Origin: Spirochaeta africana DSM 8902
GTDB taxonomy: Bacteria > Spirochaetota > Spirochaetia > DSM-27196 > DSM-8902
Reading direction: 5' to 3'
NCBI RefSeq assembly: GCF_000242595.2
Contig: NC_017098.1
Coordinates: 1,736,001 to 1,800,000 of the forward strand
DNA: 64,000 nucleotides
The stretch's first letter is position 1, and the number at the start of each line of letters is the position of its first letter. Under the pieces are notes generated by a model. It did not search any database, was not told the origin of the DNA, and saw only the letters and a list, made by a program, of their open reading frames with translations. Shown here piece by piece: positions 1 through 7,561 of the stretch. The position numbers and the translations under genes are program-made.

Positions 1-292
1 GCTCCCGGCGGGGATCCTCGAACTCTTCTTCAAGATCGTCCTCGATTGGAAGCAGCATGCGCGATTTGATGTACAGCAGGGTTGCTGCCAGAACATAGAA
101 TTCCGTTATGTTGTCCAGATCGATTCGGGTGGCCAGGTCAAGAAACTGCAGGTACTGCTCGGTTATTTCTGCAACCGGAATATCATAGATATTCACTTCG
201 TTCTTTTTAATGAGAAACAGCAGGAGGTCCAGCGGTCCTTCAAAATCCCTTAGCCGGAAACGATGCAGTGATTCCGCTTCGTGTGCTTCCAT
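1..292 (-). CDS. scpA: ScpA, condensin kleisin subunit (partial, C-terminus off window)
   Basis: About the first 97 residues of ScpA, the kleisin of the SMC-ScpA-ScpB condensin that compacts and segregates the nucleoid. Reading the minus strand from an ATG at 292 gives [12 protein letters not shown], then the family box [17 protein letters not shown] and later YIKSRMLLP, typical of the ScpA helical N-terminal domain. The frame stays open to the window edge, so the C-terminal winged helix is not visible. The start lies within the 3' end of folK (53 bp overlap), suggesting translational coupling in a recA-folK-scpA operon. The identification rests on the N-domain only. Confidence 0.85.
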   Translation of the reverse strand, partial: MEAHEAESLHRFRLRDFEGPLDLLLFLIKKNEVNIYDIPVAEITEQYLQFLDLATRIDLDNITEFYVLAATLLYIKSRMLLPIEDDLEEEFEDPRRE

Positions 293-830
293 GGGTCTCC
301 CGATTATACGGGTAGATACCGAGGGAGTAAATACCCTGCCCGGCAAGATTTGCAAGATATTCAGCCACAGGGGTACCGGTACGGGGGTCCTGTGCGGCCG
401 GCCACAGCTCCAGCAGCGGCACCAATGCAAATGCGCGCAGATGCATCCGTGGATGGGGCACGGTCACCTCCGGGGTGTAAACTTTTTCCGACCCGTACAG
501 CAGCAGATCGATATCCAGGATACGCGGGCCATTGGGCATCTTCCGTATCCGCCCGGCCTGCTGTTCCAGCTGCAGCAACTGCCGAAGCAGCTGCTGCACC
601 CCGAGCCTGCTCCAGCCAACAAAGGCCCAGTTCAGAAAATCCGGTTGGTCGCTGTATCCCTGCGGGGCAGTCCGATAGACCTGAGAACAACGCAGATCCA
701 TAAAGTGCGACGGGAGTGCCCTGCTGAGCCAGCCGAATGCCTGCCAGGTGCCCGGCAGATTGCCGCCGACACTGCAGGCCACCTGCACCCGGCTCTCCGG
801 ATCACTGGCGTCAGAACAGTTCGTCATCAC
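240..830 (-). CDS. folK: HPPK, 6-hydroxymethyl-dihydropterin pyrophosphokinase
   Basis: Transfers pyrophosphate from ATP to 6-hydroxymethyl-7,8-dihydropterin in folate synthesis; cytosolic. The 196-residue frame carries the HPPK signature region [13 protein letters not shown] (residues about 102-114, the metal-binding D-x-D) and [15 protein letters not shown] (about 125-139). The usual N-terminal GSN-L-G motif is present in altered form as SVGGNLPG. It is slightly longer than the common 160-170 residues, with a Ser/Arg-rich tail after residue 175 that overlaps scpA in another frame. Two adjacent ATGs (830 and 827) could start it and neither has a strong ribosome site, so coupling to recA (20 bp overlap with the recA 3' end) is likely. 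Confidence 0.9.
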   Translation of the reverse strand: MMTNCSDASDPESRVQVACSVGGNLPGTWQAFGWLSRALPSHFMDLRCSQVYRTAPQGYSDQPDFLNWAFVGWSRLGVQQLLRQLLQLEQQAGRIRKMPNGPRILDIDLLLYGSEKVYTPEVTVPHPRMHLRAFALVPLLELWPAAQDPRTGTPVAEYLANLAGQGIYSLGIYPYNRETHGSTRSGITASFPAKGF

Positions 831-1971
831 TCACTTCGAGCGGTGATTCGGCTGTCTGGGCAGCAGCCTTGTCTTTCAGGCCGGATTTTGCCGTTGTATC
901 TTTGTCGGTTTCCGCATCCTTTATGGCATCCGAGGGTTTCGGGAAGATGACCTCACGCAGCTTGGCATCGATTTCTGCATAGAGATCTGGATTGGACTCA
1001 AGGTATTCCTTGGCATTTTCCCGCCCCTGACCTATTCTGTCCTCCCCATAGGAGTACCAGCTGCCTGCTTTCTTGATGATATCGTACTTGACGGCGCCAT
1101 CGAGCAGACTGCCCGAGGCCGAAATGCCCTTGCCAAACATGATCTCCATCTCGCATTTGCGAAATGGGGGTGCCACCTTGTTCTTGACAACCTTGACCCG
1201 AACCTTGTTCCCGATAGCATCATCAGCGCCCTTCGAGATGGTTTCGATGCGGCGAACCTCGAGGCGCACCGAACTGTAGAACTTGAGGGCCTTACCGCCG
1301 GTGGTGGTTTCGGGATTGCCGAACATTACCCCGATCTTCATACGGATCTGGTTGATAAAGATAATGCATGTCCCGGAGCGATTGATTGATCCGGTAAGCT
1401 TTCGCAGCGCCTGGCTCATCAAACGCGCCTGCAGACCGACATGGCTGTCACCCATCTCCCCTTCTATCTCTGCCTGCGGGGTAAGCGCCGCCACCGAGTC
1501 AATAACGATCAGGTCAACCGCACCGGATCGAACCAGCGACTCGGCGATTTCCAGTGCCTGTTCACCGTTGTCCGGCTGAGATACCCACAGCTCCTCGGTA
1601 TTGACCCCGAGATTCTTGGCATACACCGGATCCAGGGCATGTTCAGCGTCAATAAACGCTGCAATGCCGCCTGCCCGCTGAGCCTCGGCTATGGCATGCA
1701 GCGCCAGGGTCGTTTTGCCTGATGATTCGGGGCCGTAGACCTCGACAACCCGCCCCTTGGGATAGCCACCGATGCCAAGCGCCTCGTCCAGGAGGATGGA
1801 ACCGCTGCCGATACTGCCGATCTGGATGTTGCGATTCTCGTCGTTCAGCTGCATCAAGGCACCCTTGCCGTACTGCTTTTCTATCTGCAGTCGGGCGGCT
1901 TCCAGAGCCTTGTTCTTCTCCTCAGAGGAAAACTGTGATCCGTCTATGGTAGTCTTTTCCCGCTTAGCCAT
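811..1971 (-). CDS. recA: RecA recombinase
   Basis: RecA forms the ATP-dependent filament on single-stranded DNA for homologous recombination and LexA-type co-protease activity. The 386-residue protein has Walker [14 protein letters not shown] (about 79-91), the Walker B strand [14 protein letters not shown], the loop-2 region [22 protein letters not shown] and an acidic C-terminus ending [11 protein letters not shown]. Start is the ATG at 1971, preceded by a good AGGAG site (GTAGGAGAGGAG). A TATACT hexamer at 2058-2063 (minus strand) is a possible -10, but no convincing -35 and no obvious LexA box of the E. coli or B. subtilis type was found. First gene of recA-folK-scpA. Confidence 0.98.
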   Translation of the reverse strand: MAKREKTTIDGSQFSSEEKNKALEAARLQIEKQYGKGALMQLNDENRNIQIGSIGSGSILLDEALGIGGYPKGRVVEVYGPESSGKTTLALHAIAEAQRAGGIAAFIDAEHALDPVYAKNLGVNTEELWVSQPDNGEQALEIAESLVRSGAVDLIVIDSVAALTPQAEIEGEMGDSHVGLQARLMSQALRKLTGSINRSGTCIIFINQIRMKIGVMFGNPETTTGGKALKFYSSVRLEVRRIETISKGADDAIGNKVRVKVVKNKVAPPFRKCEMEIMFGKGISASGSLLDGAVKYDIIKKAGSWYSYGEDRIGQGRENAKEYLESNPDLYAEIDAKLREVIFPKPSDAIKDAETDKDTTAKSGLKDKAAAQTAESPLEVSDDELF

Positions 1972-2125
1972 GATTTACTCCTCTCCTACTGCCTATATAT
2001 ATACCGTAAATGGTGCTGCGCATGCATTGCGGCCAAAATACTTCAGAATTTGTCTGCAGTATAGCAGGAAACAGCCCAGGGGAACAGATCCATGTGTATA
2101 ACCGCAAAATAACCCGGTCTACCTT

Positions 2126-2155
2126 TTGACCTGCAGGCCGCACCTCCGGTAGAAT
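2126..2155 (+). promoter_or_regulatory. Sigma-70-type promoter of prs
   Basis: TTGACC (2126-2131), 18 bp spacer, TAGAAT (2150-2155). The expected transcription start is about 2162, on top of the first ATG of the prs frame. This argues that the real start is the second in-frame ATG (2177), which has GGAG 5 nt upstream. Confidence 0.7.
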
Positions 2156-2176
2156 ACGCCCATGCGCGGAGATTTG

Positions 2177-3265
2177 ATGATTGTCGCTACCCGGTCTATG
2201 CAGGATTACGCTGAGCGCGTATGTCACCAACTTGAAACCTTTCCGGATTTCTATGCTCACGGACATAACCGGAACTTTCGCGGTAAATTGAAGGCGTTAA
2301 AATTCGCCGATGGGGAGATGGAGGTTGAGGTTCACACCTCACTGCGGGGCAAGGATGTATTTCTGTTTGGCACATCCGGTCGTAATGCCGACGGGATCAG
2401 TACCGACGAGGCAAAGATGGAGCTGTACCATGCTGTCGATGCCCTGAAGCGATCACAGGCTGGTCGTATCACCCTGTTAGAGCCGTACTGCAGCTCATCA
2501 CGCTCCGACCGTACCACTCGGCGTAACTCGGTCGGTTTTTTTATGCACTACAAGACCCTCGTCAGCCTGGGGGTGGATCACATAATTACCTATCAGCTGC
2601 ACTCAGACAAATCCAAAACTGCAGTTGATCCCTCGGTATGTTCGATTGACGATGTCCCGACAATCGTGCTGCTCAAGGAATATATCTCCGACCAGTTTAT
2701 TAAAACTACGGATATACTGAAAAATCATGTTCGCAAGAACTGGATTTTCTGTTCGGTAGATGCCGGCGGTGAGAGCGTGGCGCGTAAATACGCCCAGGCC
2801 TTCGGTACCCCGCTGATGATTGCGCACAAACAGCGCAACTACAGCAAAGCCAATACCGTGGAATCGATCAACCTCCTCTCGGACACCGAGATCGCCGGCA
2901 AGGAGGTCTGGATTGTCGATGACATGATTGATACCGGTGGTTCGATCTACACGCTTATCAAGGAGATGCGTAAGCGTCAGGTTGGCAAGGTAAACATCGC
3001 TATCATTCACCCGGTTTTTTCAGATCCGGCTATCGAACGCCTGACCGAACTGCATGAAGAGGGTCTGCTGGACAAACTGGTGGTGGTAGACACCGTGCAG
3101 TGCCAGGACAGCCTGCGGGTCCGCATGCCTTTCCTGCATGTGGTATCCTCCGCTCGGTTATCAGCAGAGATTATTATGCGACTGCATGAGGAAAAATCGC
3201 TGTCTCCATTCTTTGATCCCTTTGATGCCTGGAACTACCTGTCCTCGCTCAAGCTGTTGTTCTAA
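2177..3265 (+). CDS. prs: Ribose-phosphate pyrophosphokinase (PRPP synthetase)
   Basis: Makes PRPP from ribose 5-phosphate and ATP for nucleotide, His, Trp and NAD synthesis. The PRPP-binding loop IVDDMIDTGGS lies near residue 250 and the catalytic flexible-loop region SSSRSDRTTRRNSVGFF near 110. At about 362 residues it is longer than the usual 310-320, with inserts in the C-terminal half and an extended tail ending SSLKLLF. I chose the ATG at 2177 because the ATG at 2162 coincides with the predicted transcription start, whereas GGAG sits 5 nt before 2177. If translation does begin at 2162 the mRNA would be leaderless and the protein 367 residues. The gene stands alone between divergent recA and convergent dtd. 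Confidence 0.93.
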   Translation: MIVATRSMQDYAERVCHQLETFPDFYAHGHNRNFRGKLKALKFADGEMEVEVHTSLRGKDVFLFGTSGRNADGISTDEAKMELYHAVDALKRSQAGRITLLEPYCSSSRSDRTTRRNSVGFFMHYKTLVSLGVDHIITYQLHSDKSKTAVDPSVCSIDDVPTIVLLKEYISDQFIKTTDILKNHVRKNWIFCSVDAGGESVARKYAQAFGTPLMIAHKQRNYSKANTVESINLLSDTEIAGKEVWIVDDMIDTGGSIYTLIKEMRKRQVGKVNIAIIHPVFSDPAIERLTELHEEGLLDKLVVVDTVQCQDSLRVRMPFLHVVSSARLSAEIIMRLHEEKSLSPFFDPFDAWNYLSSLKLLF

Positions 3266-3281
3266 AGTCACCCAGCTGCGG

Positions 3282-3301
3282 CAGCCGGTATCTGCCGGCT
3301 G
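3282..3301. terminator. Inverted repeat between convergent prs and dtd
   Basis: Perfect 7-bp stem CAGCCGG / CCGGCTG with a 6-nt loop, in the 39-bp gap between the converging 3' ends of prs and dtd. There is no T-run on either side, so if it terminates it does so weakly or with Rho. Confidence 0.4.
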
Positions 3302-3304
3302 ATA

Positions 3305-3754
3305 TCAGAAGGCCCGGCTGCTGTCCAGCAGGATGGTTACCGGGCCATCATTACCGCTTTGCACCTGCATATACGCCTGGAAAATCCCGGTCTCGGTATG
3401 TATACCACGCTCGCGCAGCTCTCGACACAGATCATCAAAAAGCTGACGAGCATGCTGCTCATCGGCAGCCTGGTGATAGCTGGGCCGCCGTCCCTTGCGG
3501 GCATCGCCGTACAACGTGAACTGTGAGACGGCCAGGACTGAACCCTGCACATCACATAAAGAACGATTCATCCGTCCGTCCTCATCAGAAAAGATCCGAA
3601 CATGTATGATTTTATCGACTATGCGCGCAACATCGGCTTCGGTGTCATCCTGTGCGATACCGATATATGCCAGGATGCCCTGCTGAATACTGCCAACCAC
3701 GGCACCCTCCACCCTGACTGCGGCAGAGGATACTCGTTGAAGAACTGCTCGCAT
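3305..3754 (-). CDS. dtd: D-aminoacyl-tRNA deacylase
   Basis: Hydrolyses D-amino acids (and glycine mischarged on tRNA-Ala) from tRNA, a translation quality-control enzyme. The 149-residue length is standard. Diagnostic motifs are SQFTLYGDARKGRRPSY (about 76-92), which contains the catalytic SQFTL, and GNDGPVTILLDS near the C-terminus, matching the family N-x-GPVT box that excludes L-aminoacyl substrates. The N-terminus MRAVLQRVSSAAVRVEG is typical. It is followed closely on the minus strand by no other gene before prs, and lies 22 bp downstream of the TPR protein gene at 3777-4877. Confidence 0.96.
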   Translation of the reverse strand: MRAVLQRVSSAAVRVEGAVVGSIQQGILAYIGIAQDDTEADVARIVDKIIHVRIFSDEDGRMNRSLCDVQGSVLAVSQFTLYGDARKGRRPSYHQAADEQHARQLFDDLCRELRERGIHTETGIFQAYMQVQSGNDGPVTILLDSSRAF

Positions 3755-3776
3755 TTTCCCTCCACAAGGCTGCTGT

Positions 3777-4877
3777 TTATTCCAGACTGAACATTCGTAC
3801 CGTAGTTGCCTTCAGGTAGAACGGACTCCCGCTCGGATGCTCTTCGGCATCGATCGGCACCACCCGCCCGATCAGCTCGATACCCATATCACTGCGAACC
3901 CGTGCGGCGAAGGGGACCTCCACCGGCACCGAACCCTCCAGCACCTGCCCGGTGTGGTACCCTACCAGGAGCGTAAACTGTACGCCATCCTCGGTCTGTA
4001 CGATATTGGTAGGCCGCCCCTTCCAGCGAACATAGGTATTGCGATACAGGGCCAGGTTCTGATGAACATCCTGATAGCTGAACGAGGTATCTAGATTGGT
4101 AAAATCCGGAGAAACAAGCGATGACTGCAGGATGCGTACCCGCTCCTTTACCGGACTCGTCGCGGTTGACAACAGGATCCGGTTTACCTCTCTGCGAACC
4201 AGGTTATCCTGGTTGGTATTAAAATAGGTTCGAATCCGGTCAAGAATATCCTGTATTTCCCGTTCACTGAGGACATACTGGAAATCGCCCTCCAGCGAGG
4301 TAAGCGGCTGTCCCTGGGGGAACGCAATCACCTCCACCCCGTCGCGAGGCTGGACAGAACCGAACGGCAGTGACAGCTCGACCGAACCGGCAAACTGCCA
4401 GATAACCGCAGCCGTCACCACCACCGCCGCAACAGCCAGGGGAACACGCCAGGGCAGACGCACCGGCTGCGGCACCAGTCGCTGCAGCTGCCGGGGGGTT
4501 ACCCGTTCGTTAAGCTCATCTATGGTGGTAAGGGTGCGGATAAACTGCAGTCCGCGTTTGGCGTAACGATTGTTTACTTCCCGGTCCAGCACTGCCAGCC
4601 ATTGCTGAATCGCCTTGTCGCTTTCTCTGCGGCGCAGATACACCGCAGCCAGGTAGTTGCGTGTGGCATTGTTATCCGGATCCAGATCAAGAGCCCGCTT
4701 GGCATAGGAGGCACAGCCGCCATAGTCCCCGGTAAAAAAACAGGCTGCAGACAGCAGGTGATAGTACTCGGCACTGTCGCGAAACATGAATACCTGAGGT
4801 TCAAGCTGGCTGATAAGCTTGCCATACTTACGGCGTCGGAGCTGTGAACGAGCAGAACGAAGGGTGCTGGACTTCAT
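3777..4877 (-). CDS. TPR protein with one transmembrane segment
   Basis: A 366-residue protein with at least two tetratricopeptide units (YYHLLSAACFFTGDYGGCASYAKRALDLDPDN and ATRNYLAAVYLRRRESDKAIQQWLAVL, residues about 38-100, broken here across repeats). A single hydrophobic segment around 146-166 (VPLAVAAVVVTAAVIW) follows, then about 200 residues probably outside the inner membrane, with no motif I recognise. The topology suggests a cytoplasmic TPR scaffold tied to a periplasmic sensor or assembly domain. Its ATG overlaps the stop of the next upstream TPR gene by 4 nt (ATGA), so the two are co-translated. Function unknown; a spirochaete-specific envelope role is my inference. Confidence 0.75.
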   Translation of the reverse strand: MKSSTLRSARSQLRRRKYGKLISQLEPQVFMFRDSAEYYHLLSAACFFTGDYGGCASYAKRALDLDPDNNATRNYLAAVYLRRRESDKAIQQWLAVLDREVNNRYAKRGLQFIRTLTTIDELNERVTPRQLQRLVPQPVRLPWRVPLAVAAVVVTAAVIWQFAGSVELSLPFGSVQPRDGVEVIAFPQGQPLTSLEGDFQYVLSEREIQDILDRIRTYFNTNQDNLVRREVNRILLSTATSPVKERVRILQSSLVSPDFTNLDTSFSYQDVHQNLALYRNTYVRWKGRPTNIVQTEDGVQFTLLVGYHTGQVLEGSVPVEVPFAARVRSDMGIELIGRVVPIDAEEHPSGSPFYLKATTVRMFSLE

Positions 4878-5698
4878 TGCTCCTGCCGTGCGTCCTGAAG
4901 CTGATCGATGGTGCGACGCAGCTCACGGTTTTCCCGTTCAAGCTCCTCGACAGTTTGCTGATAGTTCACCATCTCCGCACGGATATCCTCCGGCGCGCCG
5001 CTCTGCAGCCGCATGCGATACTCCCTGAGGGTTTCCGCAAACTCGCGTTCGCGGCGTTGATGATCCTGAATGGTATACAGCAGCTCCTGATGCGAGATTC
5101 GTAACAGCTCCAGCAGGGTTTCTTCCCGATCCTGCAGATCAAGAATAGACAGCCGGTACCGTGCGGCTTCAAGCCGAAAGCTTGTGGGGTACTCGGTAAC
5201 CACAATCGCGAACATATCGCGGGCCTCATCGAATCGGCCGAGGGAAAACAGGGCCTCACCGGTCCAGTAGACCGCATTGGCGGCGAAGTCAGAGTCGGGA
5301 TAATCTGACAGGAAATCCTCGAATGCCTGGACTGCCTGCTGGTACTCGGCCTGCAGGTAGAACAGACGACCACGCTGATAATGCGCCTCGGCCTGCATCG
5401 GATGCCGCGGGAAGCTGTGGATATAGTACTCGAGATGGCTGGCTGCGCTGTCAAGCGAGCCCAGGGCCATATAGGTTTTGGCAAGCCAGAAATACCCCTC
5501 GGGGTGACGCGAACTGAACTCATCACTCTCGGTTACCTGACGGAAAAAATCTGCTGCTATCTCAAACCGGGAATCCCGAAACGAGGCAATGCCGTCATGC
5601 ACCAGATCATCAGCCGCGGTTCGTGCTGTTACTCCCCCTGATACTGCAAAAAGCAGCAGCACGGCCACCAGGCCTCGCAGAGCTGGATTATGTTTCAC
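4874..5698 (-). CDS. Exported TPR / YbgF-CpoB-like coiled-coil protein
   Basis: The 274-residue protein starts with a signal peptide (LVAVLLLFAVSGGVTARTA, cleavage likely after an Ala near 29). It continues with tandem TPR units such as GYFWLAKTYMALGSLDSAAS and AHYQRGRLFYLQAEYQQAV (residues about 65-185), and ends in a charged coiled coil from about 215 (TVEELERENRELRRTIDQL). The repeat plus coil layout resembles CpoB/YbgF, which couples outer-membrane constriction and peptidoglycan synthesis, although there the coil is N-terminal. No Tol-Pal genes are in view. ATGA overlap with the next TPR gene indicates a two-gene unit. Confidence 0.75.
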   Translation of the reverse strand: MKHNPALRGLVAVLLLFAVSGGVTARTAADDLVHDGIASFRDSRFEIAADFFRQVTESDEFSSRHPEGYFWLAKTYMALGSLDSAASHLEYYIHSFPRHPMQAEAHYQRGRLFYLQAEYQQAVQAFEDFLSDYPDSDFAANAVYWTGEALFSLGRFDEARDMFAIVVTEYPTSFRLEAARYRLSILDLQDREETLLELLRISHQELLYTIQDHQRREREFAETLREYRMRLQSGAPEDIRAEMVNYQQTVEELERENRELRRTIDQLQDARQEQ

Positions 5699-5739
5699 GT
5701 TCTACCTCCATTCACTATTTTCGGCGAGATCGTCGCGTT

Positions 5740-6411
5740 CTAAACCGCTGCACCAGGATTTTTCAACGCCTGCACGAACCTGGCAGGTTCTGGGGCCTGA
5801 AAAAACGCAGAGCCGCTCACCAGGACATCGGCACCGGCGGCGGCCAGCTGCTGCCCCGTTCCCTGATTCACCCCGCCGTCTATGACTATATCATATCGAG
5901 CGCCAGCATTGTCGCGAGCCCTGGCAAGCTGACTCACCTTTTGCAGCGTTGACGGAATAAACTGCTGCCCGCCGAAGCCAGGATTGACACTCATCACCAG
6001 TACAATATCAACACAATCCAGCAGCGGCTCTATCGCAGCTACCGGTGTGGACGGCACAATACTGATGCCGGCTCGAACCCTGGCTGCCTGAATCTGCTGA
6101 ACAGCCCGGTGAGCGTGTACACACGCCTCACTATGAAAGGTAATATGGTCGGCGCCGCTTTCAATATACCATGGAATCGATATGTCCGGGTTTTGAACCA
6201 TCAAATGGACATCCAGAGGCAGCGTGGTGAGCTTGCGAATATCGGCAACCATTTTGGGACCAAAGGTAAGATTGGGAACAAAATGACCATCCATAACATC
6301 AAGATGGATCCAGTCGGCTCCTGATTGTTCGATACGATCAATCGCGCTCGCGATAGCAGTAAAATCGGCCGAAAGTATTGACGGTGCAATGCGTAATGTG
6401 GATACTCCCAT
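5740..6411 (-). CDS. rpe: Ribulose-phosphate 3-epimerase
   Basis: Interconverts ribulose 5-phosphate and xylulose 5-phosphate in the pentose phosphate pathway. From the ATG at 6411 the product is 223 residues, the normal size. Signatures are LRIAPSILSADF at the N-terminus, HLDVMDGHFVPNLTFGP (metal-binding H-x-D and the family pattern), VMSVNPGFGGQQFIPS, and DGGVN with the phosphate-binding SGSAFF near the end. The frame is open to 6483, and upstream Met codons at 6426 and 6483 are possible, but that extra sequence (GRVYAAGRGKR...) is outside the fold. None of the starts has a strong ribosome site. Divergent from the TPR/greA operon. Confidence 0.95.
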   Translation of the reverse strand: MGVSTLRIAPSILSADFTAIASAIDRIEQSGADWIHLDVMDGHFVPNLTFGPKMVADIRKLTTLPLDVHLMVQNPDISIPWYIESGADHITFHSEACVHAHRAVQQIQAARVRAGISIVPSTPVAAIEPLLDCVDIVLVMSVNPGFGGQQFIPSTLQKVSQLARARDNAGARYDIVIDGGVNQGTGQQLAAAGADVLVSGSAFFQAPEPARFVQALKNPGAAV

Positions 6412-6510
6412 ATCGTTACTGTACATAAAAAATACAGGAGCCACAATCCTTTTGCCTCTTCCTGCGGCATATACCCTGCCCATTCTGTGCGCATACCATC
6501 CCTGCCTGCG

Positions 6511-6538
6511 TTGACGAAACTCGTTAACATGTTATAAT
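6511..6538 (+). promoter_or_regulatory. Consensus sigma-70 promoter of the TPR-greA operon
   Basis: TTGACG (6511-6516), 16 bp spacer, TATAAT (6533-6538). The predicted start near 6545 leaves a leader of about 40 nt before the GTG at 6587, which is preceded by AGGA at 6576-6579. Confidence 0.85.
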
Positions 6539-6586
6539 ACAAGCGTTACCATAGTTGAATAACAATCTACGACTCAGGATGTTAAG

Positions 6587-7522
6587 GTGCCGAATGATGA
6601 TCAGGTTGAGGTGCTGCTTTCCCAAGCTTACGATGCATTGCACAGCCAGAAAATAGAAACAGCCATCTCGATTTTGGAGGAAGCCCTCTCGGTTGATTAT
6701 GAGCACAAAGAGGTTCTGGCTGCACTCAAACTAACCAATTTCTGGAAGGATCGGTTCGCTGCACTGGAAACGATTGCCGACCCATTTGAATCCGGAGAGT
6801 TCCTGCTGGATCAATGGGGCCTGTTTCTCCCGTTTGCCGAGCGTATCGGCAGCATTCCGGAGCGGTGTATCTACTCCATCCGATTCTGCGTATTCGGTGC
6901 CGCACTGGGGTTTTATATTCCATTGTTCGAAAGCAGTGGAAAACGGGATCCTGATATCTGTCGCAAGATCGGTCGCTGTCACAAGGGACAGGGCAACTAT
7001 GAGAAGGCGGTCGAGCTGTACGAGGTAGCCGTCGGGCTGAAAGCCGATGATCCCGGCATCCTCGCCGAGCTTGCCGATGCGTACGCCCTGGTAAACGAAT
7101 CAGCCTACGCAAAGGTCATGTTTCGCGAGGCCTTCTTTATCGATGCCCAGAGCGTACGGCTGGACAACCTTGAGTCAGAGATGATACAGCGTCTGGCCGC
7201 TGCGGTACGCAAGGACGGTCATCATGGGCGGTCGGTTGCGGAATGGGTCCCGGTATACGGGGTGCTGTACGGGGTGTTCTCGGTAAAACGGGAGCTGCGC
7301 TCGATTGAGTACGGCAAGCTCAAGCAGTCGGTATACGGGCTGGAGCGGGAACTTGCCCATAACAGCAGCGAAGCAGAAATTCTGGTTCCCAGGCTGTTGA
7401 ACCGGTATTTCTGGCTGGTAGATCACCTGAATCGGTCCAAAGACGACCGCGGTAAAATGGAAGAGGTGCTGCTGAAGATCCAGCAGCTTGATAAAGCAGT
7501 ATATGCAAAGTTTATAGAATAA
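6587..7522 (+). CDS. TPR-repeat protein upstream of the GreA fusion
   Basis: A 311-residue cytoplasmic protein (no signal peptide or membrane segment seen) made largely of helical repeats. Clear TPR units include VLLSQAYDALHSQKIETAIS at the N-terminus and ICRKIGRCHKGQGNYEKAVE near residue 125. The start is GTG with AGGA 7 nt upstream, directly behind a consensus promoter. It lies 39 bp before the TPR-GreA fusion start and shares the same promoter, so a partnership with that transcription factor is a reasonable inference. I do not recognise a specific family beyond TPR. Confidence 0.8.
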   Translation: MPNDDQVEVLLSQAYDALHSQKIETAISILEEALSVDYEHKEVLAALKLTNFWKDRFAALETIADPFESGEFLLDQWGLFLPFAERIGSIPERCIYSIRFCVFGAALGFYIPLFESSGKRDPDICRKIGRCHKGQGNYEKAVELYEVAVGLKADDPGILAELADAYALVNESAYAKVMFREAFFIDAQSVRLDNLESEMIQRLAAAVRKDGHHGRSVAEWVPVYGVLYGVFSVKRELRSIEYGKLKQSVYGLERELAHNSSEAEILVPRLLNRYFWLVDHLNRSKDDRGKMEEVLLKIQQLDKAVYAKFIE

Positions 7523-7561
7523 CGAATGAATAGCGAAAAGGCATTTCAGCAGGAGAATGTG

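Noticed and set aside
1972-2161. LexA/SOS box upstream of recA
   Set aside because: No GAAC-N4-GTTC or CTG-N10-CAG site could be found; only CTG/CAG fragments with wrong spacing.
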